Positions 1 through 7,550 of a DNA stretch of 47,011 nt are shown here, one piece after another. The stretch comes from Dethiothermospora halolimnae (GTDB lineage: Bacteria > Bacillota > Clostridia > Tissierellales > VENL01): contig NZ_JBAKFX010000032.1 in assembly GCF_037577855.1 (NCBI RefSeq), positions 1 to 47,011 on the forward strand, read 5' to 3'. The position numbers were made by a program, and so were the translations under genes. Within the stretch, counting starts at the first letter, position 1. Each line of letters opens with the position of its first letter. The notes beneath the pieces are model-generated. The model had not been told where the DNA came from. It saw nothing but the letters and a program-made list of their open reading frames with translations, and ran no database searches.

Positions 1-124
1 CCTCTATTTACATCTGCCTACAGGTACAAAATCCATGTATGTAGAGGCTCCATGTCAATGGCGAATCGGGAACGAAGAAATTATACCTTTTTCAAATTAA
101 ATGCGACAACTTACTTGACAAACA
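1..124. mobile_element. Foreign DNA, possible insertion-sequence end, abutting truncated eutW
   Basis: Homology of the adjacent kinase gene stops abruptly near position 125, and the DNA beyond it does not continue a histidine-kinase ATPase domain in any frame. On the plus strand this stretch can be read as a C-terminal protein tail (it includes SMYVEAPCQWRIGNEEIIPF) ending in a stop at about position 95, followed by a short run GACAACTTACTTGACAAACA that resembles the terminal repeat of an insertion sequence. That pattern, a transposase 3' end plus terminal repeat, is an inference; I cannot assign an IS family and only one end is inside the window. A deletion or assembly join is the alternative. 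Confidence 0.35.
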
Positions 125-1255
125 CCGAGATGTAGCTTTATCAGAATCAACGGTTAACCTATCTCCACTTATCTCGACTTTTATTTCTTTATTAGGAGAT
201 ACTACATAATTTAATGTATTACTCTTTATTTTATTTAATATTGTTTTTATATCAACATCATCTACACCTTCTTGAGCTAAAAGCTCATGGGTTACAGCAA
301 TACTTAATATCCTACTGATACTCTCATTAAAAGCTTTTTTAACAGTATCATCATCTATTCGTCTAGATTGCAATCTTAAAAGACTTGCTATTGTTTGAAG
401 ATTATTCTTCACTCTATGGTGTATTTCTTTTATTGCTACAGATTTAAGTATCAATTCTTTTTCCTTTTCTCTAGCTTCTGTTATATCCTTTATTAGCATG
501 TTCACCCCAACTACTTTTTCTTTTCTCTTCATTATCGCATATTTTATCTGTAAAGATAACCTTCCTATTTTAACTTCAGACATTTCATAAGAAGCTTCTT
601 TGATTATTTTATCAAAAGGTGTTTTATCTAATACTAAATTATCAAACCTCATTCCTCTAATAGCATCTTGATATCCTAACTTTTTATATAGTGCCTTGGC
701 TCCTGGGTTTACATAGGTTGCTATTCCTTCTTTATCAAATATAATAATGGCCTCATTTAGATAACTTATTATATTTTTTGTTTCTTCCATAGATACCAAA
801 GTCTTAGTAAGTTCTTCAGTAGTTTGAGATAATATTTCCATTTGACGATTCTTTTTAATATTATCAGTTAAATCTTGTTCCATTATTAATACTCCGATTA
901 CCTCTTCCTTATCGTTTTTTATTGGTATGGTACTTTGTACTACTTTCTTATTTTCTTGGGTTATAGCCTTTAAATCTCTAGTAGGTATTCCTGTATTTAA
1001 TGTTCTAAGGGTTGCAGGTTCATTTTCTCTTAAAGCCAGTTGACCAATAATTGATTCTTTGTACATAGATTTATTATTCGATGGTTTGCTCTGGGCTAGT
1101 ACTACAGCCATATTAGAATCTTTAGTTAGGCAATCTAAAAAAATATCCGCACCTACAAGATCTGCTATATGAGGTAAGACTTCCTTTATTTTTTCCAACT
1201 TTTGAATGTCCGATATTGATAAGTTGGTATGTTCCTTACACATAGTTTGAAACAT
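92..1255 (-). pseudogene. eutW: Truncated ethanolamine two-component sensor kinase EutW
   Basis: EutW senses ethanolamine and phosphorylates EutV. Visible parts in order: an N-terminal H_kinase_N-type sensor region (about residues 10-135), a PAS-like domain (about 160-270), then a HisKA_2 dimerisation/phosphoacceptor segment with the motif HHRVKNNLQTIASLLRLQ (about 282-300). The family normally continues into a HATPase domain of roughly 100 residues after the VDSDKATS stretch; here the reading frame turns into an unrelated 11-residue tail and stops, giving 387 residues instead of about 470. Without the ATP-binding domain it should be unable to autophosphorylate. It follows eutV by 30 bp and has its own AGGAGA ribosome site. 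Identity as EutW rests on the motif and the eutS-eutP-eutV neighbours. Confidence 0.85.
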
Positions 1256-1285
1256 TTTTATCTCTCCTATAAAAACTTATTTATC

Positions 1286-1858
1286 TTAACTATTATTTAT
1301 TATTATTGCCTCCGCAACATTCTTCATTGGACACCTTTTATCCATACTGATTTTTCTTATCTTATTATATGCTTCTTCTTCTGTCATTCCATCTTTTATA
1401 AGAATTCCTTTGGCCTTTTCAATTAACTTTCTATTGCTTAATTTTTCTTTACTCTCTTCTGCTTCTTTTTTCATCTTCTCTATCTCTTCACTTTTTGAGA
1501 TAGCTACTTCAATAGAAGGTAAAAGAGTTCTTTCATTTATCGGTTTTACAACATAACCCATAACTCCCATTTGTTTTGCACTTTCTATAAATTCTTTGGT
1601 ACTATAGGCTGTTAATAAAACAACACATTTAGCCAAATTTTCTTCTTTTATCACCTTTGTTGCTTTCAAGCCATTGAGTAAGGGCATTTTTATATCCATT
1701 AAAACTAGGTCTGGATTAAACTTGCGACATAACTCTATTGCATCAAAACCATCTGAAGCTTTTCCTACCACTTTGTAGCCAGCTTCTTCTAATATTTCAC
1801 AAATATCCATTCTAGTAATAGGCTCATCTTCGGCTATTACTATAGTCTTTTCCATCAT
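1286..1858 (-). CDS. eutV: Ethanolamine response regulator EutV (REC-ANTAR antiterminator)
   Basis: EutV is an RNA-binding response regulator: once phosphorylated it dimerises and binds paired hairpins in eut leader RNAs, preventing terminator formation. Residues 4-120 are a receiver domain with acidic pocket E10/D11, phosphoacceptor D55 in LVLMDIKMP and the late lysine in VVKPIN. A charged coiled-coil linker (about 122-145) leads into an ANTAR domain (about 135-186; RKLIEKAKGILIKDGMTEEE, then the helical AEAII end). The length of 190 residues is normal for the family. Two consecutive ATGs follow GGAGG; either could start. Its probable target is the dual hairpin 5' of eutS in this same operon. 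Its partner kinase gene downstream is truncated, so activation would need another kinase or small phosphodonor. Confidence 0.93.
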   Translation of the reverse strand: MMEKTIVIAEDEPITRMDICEILEEAGYKVVGKASDGFDAIELCRKFNPDLVLMDIKMPLLNGLKATKVIKEENLAKCVVLLTAYSTKEFIESAKQMGVMGYVVKPINERTLLPSIEVAISKSEEIEKMKKEAEESKEKLSNRKLIEKAKGILIKDGMTEEEAYNKIRKISMDKRCPMKNVAEAIIINNS

Positions 1859-1914
1859 TTTTCCTCCCTTAAGGTATATATTGATATAATATTTTAAAAT
1901 ACTAAATATTAAGT

Positions 1915-2343
1915 TTACTTTTCTTCTAATAATGCTCTTATATTATTTATGCCTTCATTATTGATAGAACTTACTTCAAACATTTTTTTCACACCAGCCA
2001 TCCTTAAATATTTAATAGCTTGATTAACATCTTTGTTTTCACAATCTATTTTAGTTACAATCCCTACCACCGGCTTATTAAACATTGATGCAAAGCCCGG
2101 TGGAAATACTAGCTGATCACTGGTTGAGTCTTGAACTAAACCTATAATATCACAATCAGATGAAGATACTATTAGTGCATTATAAAATCTTCTATTCTCT
2201 ATATATTCCCCTGGGGTGTCTAGTACTCCATTTTTATACTCTATAGCTTGGGTTTTTTTATATTTTATATTTTTTTTATTAAGTGATTGGGTTAATGTAG
2301 TTTTTCCACATCCAGTTTTTCCTATCAGAATAATCTTTTTCAT
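1915..2343 (-). CDS. eutP: Ethanolamine utilization GTPase-like protein EutP
   Basis: EutP is a small Ras-like P-loop protein found in eut and pdu microcompartment operons; some members have been reported to act as acetate kinases. The Walker A motif GKTGCGKTT is at residues 8-16, a switch/DTPGE motif lies near residues 43-47, and the NKxD-type specificity motif appears as TKIDC near residue 97. It is 142 residues, the usual size. It lies 9 bp downstream of eutS with AGGAGG before its ATG, so it is cotranscribed and probably translated from its own site. The exact reaction cannot be read from the sequence. Confidence 0.92.
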   Translation of the reverse strand: MKKIILIGKTGCGKTTLTQSLNKKNIKYKKTQAIEYKNGVLDTPGEYIENRRFYNALIVSSSDCDIIGLVQDSTSDQLVFPPGFASMFNKPVVGIVTKIDCENKDVNQAIKYLRMAGVKKMFEVSSINNEGINNIRALLEEK

Positions 2344-2352
2344 AATTTCCTC

Positions 2353-2703
2353 CTAAGATCTAGTTATACTAGTAGATGTAAAGGATAATATATTTCCTAA
2401 GGTATTTAAAACTTCCTTTAATGCTGATTCAACACTTGATACATCTCCTATTATAACAACTGACCCACTAAATCTATCGAGAAATCCTATTTCCACATCA
2501 GCAGTTTTCGTGGCAATATCTGATGCTATAATCGATGCTTCACTGGGAGTAATAGTCAGTATCCCTATAGCATCACTATATTCATCGCTAAGTCCTAACT
2601 TACCATATATATTAGGGTCTGGATTGGCTATTAAGTGGGCCAATGTAACCTGTTTTCCAGGTACATACTCCTGAACAACCCTCTGTTTTTCCTCTTGTAT
2701 CAT
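2353..2703 (-). CDS. eutS: Bacterial microcompartment shell protein EutS
   Basis: EutS is a hexameric BMC-domain shell protein with a bent, circularly permuted fold that forms facets or edges of the ethanolamine microcompartment. The sequence matches the family along its length: the N-terminal VQEYVPGKQVTLAHLIANP segment, the DAIGILTITPSEASIIASDIA core (about residues 44-64) and the GSVVIIGDVSSVESAL segment (about 79-94). At 116 residues it is the usual length. It is the first gene of the operon and is preceded by an ANTAR-controlled leader. No other shell gene (eutM, eutK, eutL, eutN) is in the window, so a compartment could be built only if the remaining eut genes lie elsewhere. Confidence 0.95.
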   Translation of the reverse strand: MIQEEKQRVVQEYVPGKQVTLAHLIANPDPNIYGKLGLSDEYSDAIGILTITPSEASIIASDIATKTADVEIGFLDRFSGSVVIIGDVSSVESALKEVLNTLGNILSFTSTSITRS

Positions 2704-2735
2704 AGTATCAATCCTTTATTGAGTATAATTGCTAC

Positions 2736-2778
2736 AAAAAAAGCCTACAAGAAGATACAAATAATCCTCTTGCAGGCT
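2736..2778 (-). terminator. Leader terminator of the eut operon
   Basis: On the minus strand an AGCCTGCAAGAGGAT arm pairs with ATCTTCTTGTAGGCT (plus-strand arms 2742-2756 and 2764-2778), followed by a run of seven T. The first bases of the hairpin are also the 3' arm of the P2 ANTAR hairpin, so the two structures exclude each other. This is an intrinsic terminator placed between promoter and eutS. Confidence 0.93.
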
Positions 2779-2813
2779 CCGTTGCCTATATATTTCGTGC
2801 ACCCCGTTGTGCA
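2774..2813 (-). promoter_or_regulatory. ANTAR (EutV) dual-hairpin antitermination site
   Basis: Two small hairpins stand in tandem on the minus strand. P1 (2798-2813) is TGCAC, loop AACGGG, GTGCA. P2 (2774-2787) is AGGC, loop AACGGA, GCCT. Both hexaloops have A at position 1 and G at position 4, the known EutV recognition rule, and they are 10 nt apart. P2 overlaps the 5' arm of the terminator, the classical arrangement in which a bound EutV dimer blocks termination. Paired arms and loops were checked base by base. Confidence 0.92.
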
Positions 2814-2833
2814 ATCTCTTACTTTATGTTAAT

Positions 2834-2862
2834 ATTATATCAAAATATATCTGATCTTGCAA
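2834..2862 (-). promoter_or_regulatory. Promoter of eutSPVW
   Basis: On the minus strand -35 TTGCAA (2857-2862) and -10 TATAAT (2834-2839) are separated by 17 bp, a good SigA-type promoter about 20 bp upstream of the first ANTAR hairpin. The -35 box lies just 3' of the preceding SLH/TraB gene. Confidence 0.75.
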
Positions 2863-2871
2863 TAATAAATT

Positions 2872-4431
2872 TTACTTAACTTGCTCTAAAGAATATCCCT
2901 CTTCAGTTAACAAGTTAATAATACCATTTTCCCCAATTAAATGACCTGCTCCAACTACTATAAAGTATGTGCTATCATTTTCGTCTTTTAAGTATTTTAT
3001 GACTGTATCTGTCATATGTCTATCTCTGTCTTTCCAGAATACCGTATTATATTCCTTTGTAAATTCATCACTATTGTCGTCTTTATCAGCTCCAAGAGCT
3101 TTCTCAAACTCCTCTACATTACCATTTTTCCAAGTCTTTAATAAGCTTTTTAGAGCTTTAACTGTTTCATTTTCATTTGTATCTTTTTCTTGCTCTTCTT
3201 TATTTGTATCTTTGTTATCTTCACTTTCTTCTACAGTTCCCTTTTCCAGTCCATTTAACAACTCTAAAAGTTGATGTTCCTGTAGTTCTGGTGAAAGGCT
3301 GTTAAACATATCAAACTGAAATTTAGCTCCTTCGATTTCTTTTATATCTTTATTTTCCATAGCTCTTGTTAAGAAATACATATCTACTCCCATAACAGCT
3401 TGTAACTCTCCACCTTCAGTTATATTCATGCCACTTAATGCAAGGGTTACATACCATGGCTTAAGGTAATCAAACTGATTGGGATTCATGCCAAACTCTT
3501 CAAGTACATTATTTAATTTTTTATATGTCTCCTCTGATACATGATCCTTTATAGTAGTTCCATCTTTATATATACCAACTTCCGCTAAATAGCTTTGTAC
3601 TGCACTTTGATCTAGTATATTTGCCTCAACTCCAAGATATTCAGCCTCTTTGTATGCTTTTTCAATTTTAGTACTCAAAGGATAAATATCACTATTAGCT
3701 AAATGAATTGAACCTAATAGATAAACTTCACTGTTATCATCATATATCCTATACATTATTCCTTTAGAGGCTCTACCAGTTTCTCTTATTATCTTTTCAT
3801 ATACCCTTTTAGCTAATGCTATAGCTTCTTCTCTAGTACAAATAGCTTTAGGGGCTAATATTTCTTCTGACTTTCCATTTAAAATATTTTTCCCATTAAG
3901 GTATGTAATGGCACTAATAGCTTCATTAGAAACATTATCTATATCTTTAAATTTTAGCTCATGTTCTATATCTAAAGATAAATCAGGTTGAGCTGCCTTT
4001 ATTGTATTATAAAAACCTTTAACCATCTCTTCTCTTGTAATATTATCTTTAGGTAAGAACTTATTATCTTCTACCCTGTCAATTATTTTAACACTATATG
4101 CCTTTGATACATCAACACTTTCTGTATCATTAAATGGCTTCTCTTTTACAACCTGTATTTCTTTATTAGTTAATTTCTCATAAAGTTTAACTAATAAACT
4201 TACAAATTCTTCCCTTGTAATACTTTTCTTTAAACTTTCATAAGAACCTTTGGGTATCATCTTATATGAATCTGCCCATTTAACATCATTAATTGCCCAA
4301 GTGCTTGCCTTTTGTATTTCCTGTGCTTTATTGATACCATCTTCATTATTTCCATAAGCCATACTACCAAAACTTCCAAAGATTATACCAACAATAAGTA
4401 AATAAGATAGTAACTTTGATTTCATTCTCAT
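2872..4431 (-). CDS. SLH-anchored TraB/GumN (Tiki-like) protein
   Basis: This is a predicted exported surface protein. Residues 1-27 form a signal peptide ending near GSMAYG. Residues about 38-215 contain three S-layer-homology repeats (WADSYKMIP, the ITREEF-, ITREEM- and CTREEA-type cores), which bind cell-wall secondary polymers. Residues about 222-515 match the TraB/GumN family related to the metazoan Tiki metalloproteases: a first GxxH motif GSIHL (about 236-240), an acidic GVEANIL segment (about 268), and a second GxxH motif GAGHLIGENG near the C-terminus. A lysine/glutamate-rich low-complexity insert (about 405-425) interrupts the domain. The start follows GGAGG. Function, a possible metal-dependent peptidase at the cell surface, is a family-level inference. 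It is a single gene unrelated to its neighbours. Confidence 0.85.
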   Translation of the reverse strand: MRMKSKLLSYLLIVGIIFGSFGSMAYGNNEDGINKAQEIQKASTWAINDVKWADSYKMIPKGSYESLKKSITREEFVSLLVKLYEKLTNKEIQVVKEKPFNDTESVDVSKAYSVKIIDRVEDNKFLPKDNITREEMVKGFYNTIKAAQPDLSLDIEHELKFKDIDNVSNEAISAITYLNGKNILNGKSEEILAPKAICTREEAIALAKRVYEKIIRETGRASKGIMYRIYDDNSEVYLLGSIHLANSDIYPLSTKIEKAYKEAEYLGVEANILDQSAVQSYLAEVGIYKDGTTIKDHVSEETYKKLNNVLEEFGMNPNQFDYLKPWYVTLALSGMNITEGGELQAVMGVDMYFLTRAMENKDIKEIEGAKFQFDMFNSLSPELQEHQLLELLNGLEKGTVEESEDNKDTNKEEQEKDTNENETVKALKSLLKTWKNGNVEEFEKALGADKDDNSDEFTKEYNTVFWKDRDRHMTDTVIKYLKDENDSTYFIVVGAGHLIGENGIINLLTEEGYSLEQVK

Positions 4432-4523
4432 ATAAATCCCTCCATTTTTATCTATTGTATACCTCGAAAAGCTATGTATACTTTAGCATTTATTTTTCAT
4501 ATTGTCAATTATTTCTCAATTAA

Positions 4524-4579
4524 ACAATAAAAAATAATTAAGGTATAAATTTATTTAAATAAATTTATACCTTAATTAT
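4524..4579 (-). terminator. Terminator of the ars operon
   Basis: Positions 4534-4579 form a perfect 46-bp AT-rich palindrome (23-bp arms, core AAGGTATAAATTTATTT and its complement), followed on the minus strand by TTTTTTATTG. It lies about 40 bp past the arsC stop. It could work in both directions. Confidence 0.85.
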
Positions 4580-4621
4580 CAGTTTTTACTCTATGGTTAA
4601 CTTCTAGTTGATTATAGAATT

Positions 4622-5050
4622 TTATTCTTTATTGGTAGATTTGTATTCTCCTAACTTATCATTATGAACCCTGTCTATTAAATCCAAAACCTTTTCTTTT
4701 ATAATATCTCTAGTTTCTCTAAAACCTTCTATTGGTCCTCCTGATGGGTCTTCAAGACCCCAATCTTCTTGATGTTTACAAGGTACATATGGGCAAGTTA
4801 CTCCACATCCCATTGTAATTAATATATCTATTTCCTCAGGAATATCTGTTAAAAGTTTAGGATAGTGTTTTGACATATCCACCTCAGCCTCTTCCATGAC
4901 TTTCACAGCTTTAGGTTTTACTTCTGGATAGTCCTCTGTGCCTGCTGAATATACTTCTAAAACATCACTTCCTAATCTTTTAGCCCATCCTTCTGCCATC
5001 TGGGACCTGCAAGAATTATGGATACACACAAATGCTACTTTTTTCTTCAT
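4622..5050 (-). CDS. arsC: Arsenate reductase, thioredoxin-coupled type
   Basis: The enzyme reduces arsenate to arsenite in the cytoplasm using a cysteine relay. It belongs to the low-molecular-weight phosphatase fold: the P-loop CIHNSCR at residues 9-15 gives the catalytic Cys9 and Arg15, and further cysteines in the TMGCGVTCPYVPC stretch (about residues 80-92) correspond to the resolving pair of the thioredoxin-linked class. The DPSGG motif near residue 103 holds the usual acid. It is 142 residues, as expected. GGGAGAGA precedes the ATG, and it lies 13 bp after the permease gene, so the arsenite made here is handed to the Acr3 pump. Confidence 0.95.
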   Translation of the reverse strand: MKKKVAFVCIHNSCRSQMAEGWAKRLGSDVLEVYSAGTEDYPEVKPKAVKVMEEAEVDMSKHYPKLLTDIPEEIDILITMGCGVTCPYVPCKHQEDWGLEDPSGGPIEGFRETRDIIKEKVLDLIDRVHNDKLGEYKSTNKE

Positions 5051-5063
5051 TTATATCTCTCCC

Positions 5064-6125
5064 TTATCTTTTATTTGGAAACCAATGTTTCGTGTTGTTT
5101 GCTATTTTAACAAGGGTTAACATAAGAGGTACTTCCACTAATACTCCTACAACGGTGGCTAGAGCAGCTCCTGATTGTAACCCAAACAGTGATATAGCTA
5201 CAGCAACAGCTAGTTCAAAGAAATTACTTGCACCTATCATTGCCCCTGGAGCCGCTATATTATGGGGTAACTTCCATAACTTTGACCATCCATATGCAAG
5301 AAAAAATATGAAAACTGTTTGTATTATAAGAGGTACTGCAATAAGCACTATATGGAGGGGATTATTTAATATAACCTCTCCTTGGAATGAGAATATTGTT
5401 ATTAGTGTTAATAACAGTCCTATTATAGTTACATTATCAAATTTCTTTAAAAATACATTTTCAAAATAATCTATGCCTTTACTTTTAACTATATATTTTC
5501 TTGATAAATATCCTCCTATAAAGGGTATCACTACAAATAATACAACTGAAAGAAACAAAGTATTGTATGGTACAGTAACATTACTTACACCTAATAATAG
5601 TGCAACTATTGGAGTAAATGCAAATAATAATATTATATCGTTTACTGCAACTTGTACCAATGTATATGCAGGATCTCCTTTAGTTAAATGACTCCATACA
5701 AATACCATTGCTGTACATGGTGCTGCCCCAAGCAATACTGCCCCCGCTAAATAATCCGATGCTAAATCCTCTGGTATTAAATTTTTAAATACTATTTTAA
5801 GGAAAAATGCTGATATTAAATACATTGTAAAGGGTTTTATTAACCAATTAGTAACACAAGTTATTGTAAGTCCCTTTGGTTTTTTAGTAGCCTCTACTAT
5901 ACTTGAAAAGTCTATCTTTAACATCATTGGATAAATCATAAACCATATAAGTATTGCCACCGGTATAGACACTTTAGCATACTCAAATCTACTTAACATT
6001 TCAGGAAACTCAGGAATAAACTGTCCAATGGCTACCCCTATAACTATACATAAAGCTACCCACAATGTTAAATATCTACCGAAAAAATCTAATCCTCCAC
6101 TTTGTTTTTTACCTTCTTGTGTCAT
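5064..6125 (-). CDS. acr3: Arsenite efflux permease, ACR3 family
   Basis: ACR3 carriers expel arsenite using the proton-motive force. The protein has about ten hydrophobic segments across 353 residues and the conserved ACR3 stretch with the essential cysteine, GAAPCTAMVFVWSHLTKGDP (about residues 134-153), plus the GASNFFELAVAVAISLFG region (about 298-315). The family's other hallmark, PLMLTLVKIANNTKHWF near the C-terminus, is present. AGGAGG precedes ATG. It is the middle gene of arsR-acr3-arsC, 14 bp from arsR. The symbol arsB is often used for it, although it is not of the true ArsB fold. Confidence 0.95.
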   Translation of the reverse strand: MTQEGKKQSGGLDFFGRYLTLWVALCIVIGVAIGQFIPEFPEMLSRFEYAKVSIPVAILIWFMIYPMMLKIDFSSIVEATKKPKGLTITCVTNWLIKPFTMYLISAFFLKIVFKNLIPEDLASDYLAGAVLLGAAPCTAMVFVWSHLTKGDPAYTLVQVAVNDIILLFAFTPIVALLLGVSNVTVPYNTLFLSVVLFVVIPFIGGYLSRKYIVKSKGIDYFENVFLKKFDNVTIIGLLLTLITIFSFQGEVILNNPLHIVLIAVPLIIQTVFIFFLAYGWSKLWKLPHNIAAPGAMIGASNFFELAVAVAISLFGLQSGAALATVVGVLVEVPLMLTLVKIANNTKHWFPNKR

Positions 6126-6138
6126 TTTCTTTTCCTCC

Positions 6139-6459
6139 TTATTTGTTTTTTATACTGCAACTACTTTTTACATTATTGCAAATACAGTTCTCCTTATAAG
6201 ATGTTAACTTTTTAATAAAATTAACTATTTCTTGGGACGTATCATTATTTATTGAATAAATTACCCACTTCCCACTTTTCTTTGAGTTTACCAGACCTGC
6301 GTGTTGCAATATCTTCATATGATGGGATATTGTCGGTTGGGTCAAATTTAACCCTTCCATAATATCACAGGCACATAATTCCCCACATGAGAGCATATCT
6401 AATATAAGCAATCTATTTTTATCAGATAATGCCTTAAATATTTCTATCTCTTTATCCAA
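6139..6459 (-). CDS. arsR: ArsR-family arsenic-responsive repressor
   Basis: This winged-helix repressor is released from DNA by arsenite. The ELCACD motif on the recognition-domain edge (about residues 26-31 from the chosen start) is the classical type-1 As(III)-binding site, and it is followed by the LTQPTISHHMKILQHAGL helix-turn-helix and the KSGKWVIYSIN wing. Further cysteines lie at the C-terminus (NCICNNVKSSC), which may add ligands. A longer reading exists from an ATG at 6492, but that ATG has no ribosome site and lies inside the promoter palindrome. GGAGG sits 7 bp before a TTG at 6459, so I place the start there (106 residues). It heads the operon and is probably autoregulated. Confidence 0.93.
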   Translation of the reverse strand: MDKEIEIFKALSDKNRLLILDMLSCGELCACDIMEGLNLTQPTISHHMKILQHAGLVNSKKSGKWVIYSINNDTSQEIVNFIKKLTSYKENCICNNVKSSCSIKNK

Positions 6460-6488
6460 ATTAATCCCTCCATTTAGTTTATATAGAT

Positions 6489-6539
6489 ACATATCGATAT
6501 GTCTATTCGTAGAATAATATAAATATCGATGACTGTCAA
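6489..6539 (-). promoter_or_regulatory. Promoter and operator of arsR-acr3-arsC
   Basis: On the minus strand -35 TTGACA (6534-6539) and TATTCT as -10 (6511-6516) are 17 bp apart. Just downstream, 6489-6502 is a perfect palindrome ACATATCGATATGT, and a second ATATCGAT lies within the spacer at 6523-6530. Two TATCGAT-bearing sites around the start of transcription fit ArsR binding; that assignment is inferred from position. Confidence 0.7.
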
Positions 6540-6785
6540 TATATTATTTGTTAAAGTTAGGTTAAATATAACAAAGCCTTTAAATCATTATCCATATTAT
6601 TCTTTGACCCATTAAAATTCCCACGACAATCAGATAAGATAAAAAAAATATACATATCAAATAATTCAATGGTGAAATGCCATTTTTTAAAACTTTAATT
6701 TTTAGGTTTTGGTAATTACACTTGTTTAATGGCAACTTTTAAGTAATTTTGTACAAGAAAGCTATACACTGAATTAGACAAAATA
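6540..6785. other. Intergenic stretch with no recognisable gene
   Basis: About 250 bp of AT-rich DNA between the ars promoter and the bacteriocin-operon terminator. I see no ORF with a ribosome site, no RNA gene and no repeat shared with other gaps in the window. Confidence 0.6.
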
Positions 6786-6816
6786 AAAAATCACCGTTGT
6801 TATCTCGGTGATTTTT
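6786..6816 (-). terminator. Terminator of the bacteriocin operon
   Basis: Stem AAAATCACCG / CGGTGATTTT (6787-6796 and 6806-6815) with a 9-nt loop; on the minus strand it ends in TTTTTT. It lies about 75 bp after the ABC ATPase stop. A-rich and T-rich flanks make it usable in both directions. Confidence 0.85.
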
Positions 6817-6890
6817 TGTCTAAAGATTTAGAATTATTGATAAATCTTTAAGTATTTTGGGTTTATATTTAGCGGTATTTGGAATAATAA

Positions 6891-7547
6891 TTAGCCCTTT
6901 AACTTATATGCATCTAGGTTTATAGTTCTCCTACATTGTGAAGCGACATAATTATCATGAGTTACAATAATAACTGTTTTTCCCTGCTTATTTAGTTTTT
7001 TTAGTAATGAAATTACTAAGTCTCGATTTTGTTCATCTAGTGAACCAGTTGGTTCATCTGCTAATATTAAATCACTCTCTTGTAATATTAATCTCATAAT
7101 AGCGACCCTTTGCTGTTCTCCACCACTAAGTTGATATATTTTCTTTTTCTTAAGATTTGTAAACCCAAAATCCGAAATCAAATTATTTATCCGTTTATTT
7201 TTTTCTCTTTTGTTCAATTTTTTATAAGTTAAGGCTAGTTTTAAATTCCATAATACAGTTTCGTCGTCAACGAGACCATAGTTTTGGAATAAATAGCCTA
7301 TTTTATTTCTACGTAACAACATTGCTTTTTTAGAGTTAATTTGTGGGTTTTTATGATTATAAATATATAGATTTCCTTCATCTTTTCGAGAAATAAGACC
7401 TATGATATTTAACAGAGAGGTTTTACCACTACCACTAGCACCTACAATGGCAATCATTTCTCCTTCTTTTACTGATATATTAATATCAGATAAAACTGTT
7501 ACTTTTCCAAATGATTTAGTTATATCTTCTAGCTTTAATAATTCCAT
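6891..7547 (-). CDS. Bacteriocin-export-type ABC transporter ATPase
   Basis: This is an ATP-binding subunit of the MacB/LolD-like group. Walker A GASGSGKTS is at about residues 36-44, the Q-loop at FQNYGL (about 88), signature LSGGEQQRVAIMR (about 139-151), Walker B LILADEPTG (about 160-168) and the switch histidine in IIVTHD (about 192-197). It is 218 residues. Its ribosome site AAGGAG overlaps the end of the DUF1430 membrane-protein gene, so the two are translationally coupled. The context (lactococcin-972-like prepeptide, then DUF1430 protein, then ATPase) is the standard gene order of lactococcin-972 loci, where the pair is thought to export the peptide or give immunity. Confidence 0.9.
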   Translation of the reverse strand: MELLKLEDITKSFGKVTVLSDINISVKEGEMIAIVGASGSGKTSLLNIIGLISRKDEGNLYIYNHKNPQINSKKAMLLRRNKIGYLFQNYGLVDDETVLWNLKLALTYKKLNKREKNKRINNLISDFGFTNLKKKKIYQLSGGEQQRVAIMRLILQESDLILADEPTGSLDEQNRDLVISLLKKLNKQGKTVIIVTHDNYVASQCRRTINLDAYKLKG

Positions 7548-7550
7548 TCT

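Noticed and set aside
5032..5469. 145-codon plus-strand frame antisense to acr3
   Set aside because: It lies opposite a well-supported permease gene, has no ribosome site and is a shadow of that gene.
6540..6785. A small RNA or peptide gene between ars and the bacteriocin operon
   Set aside because: No promoter plus terminator pair with a plausible RNA or ribosome site was found.
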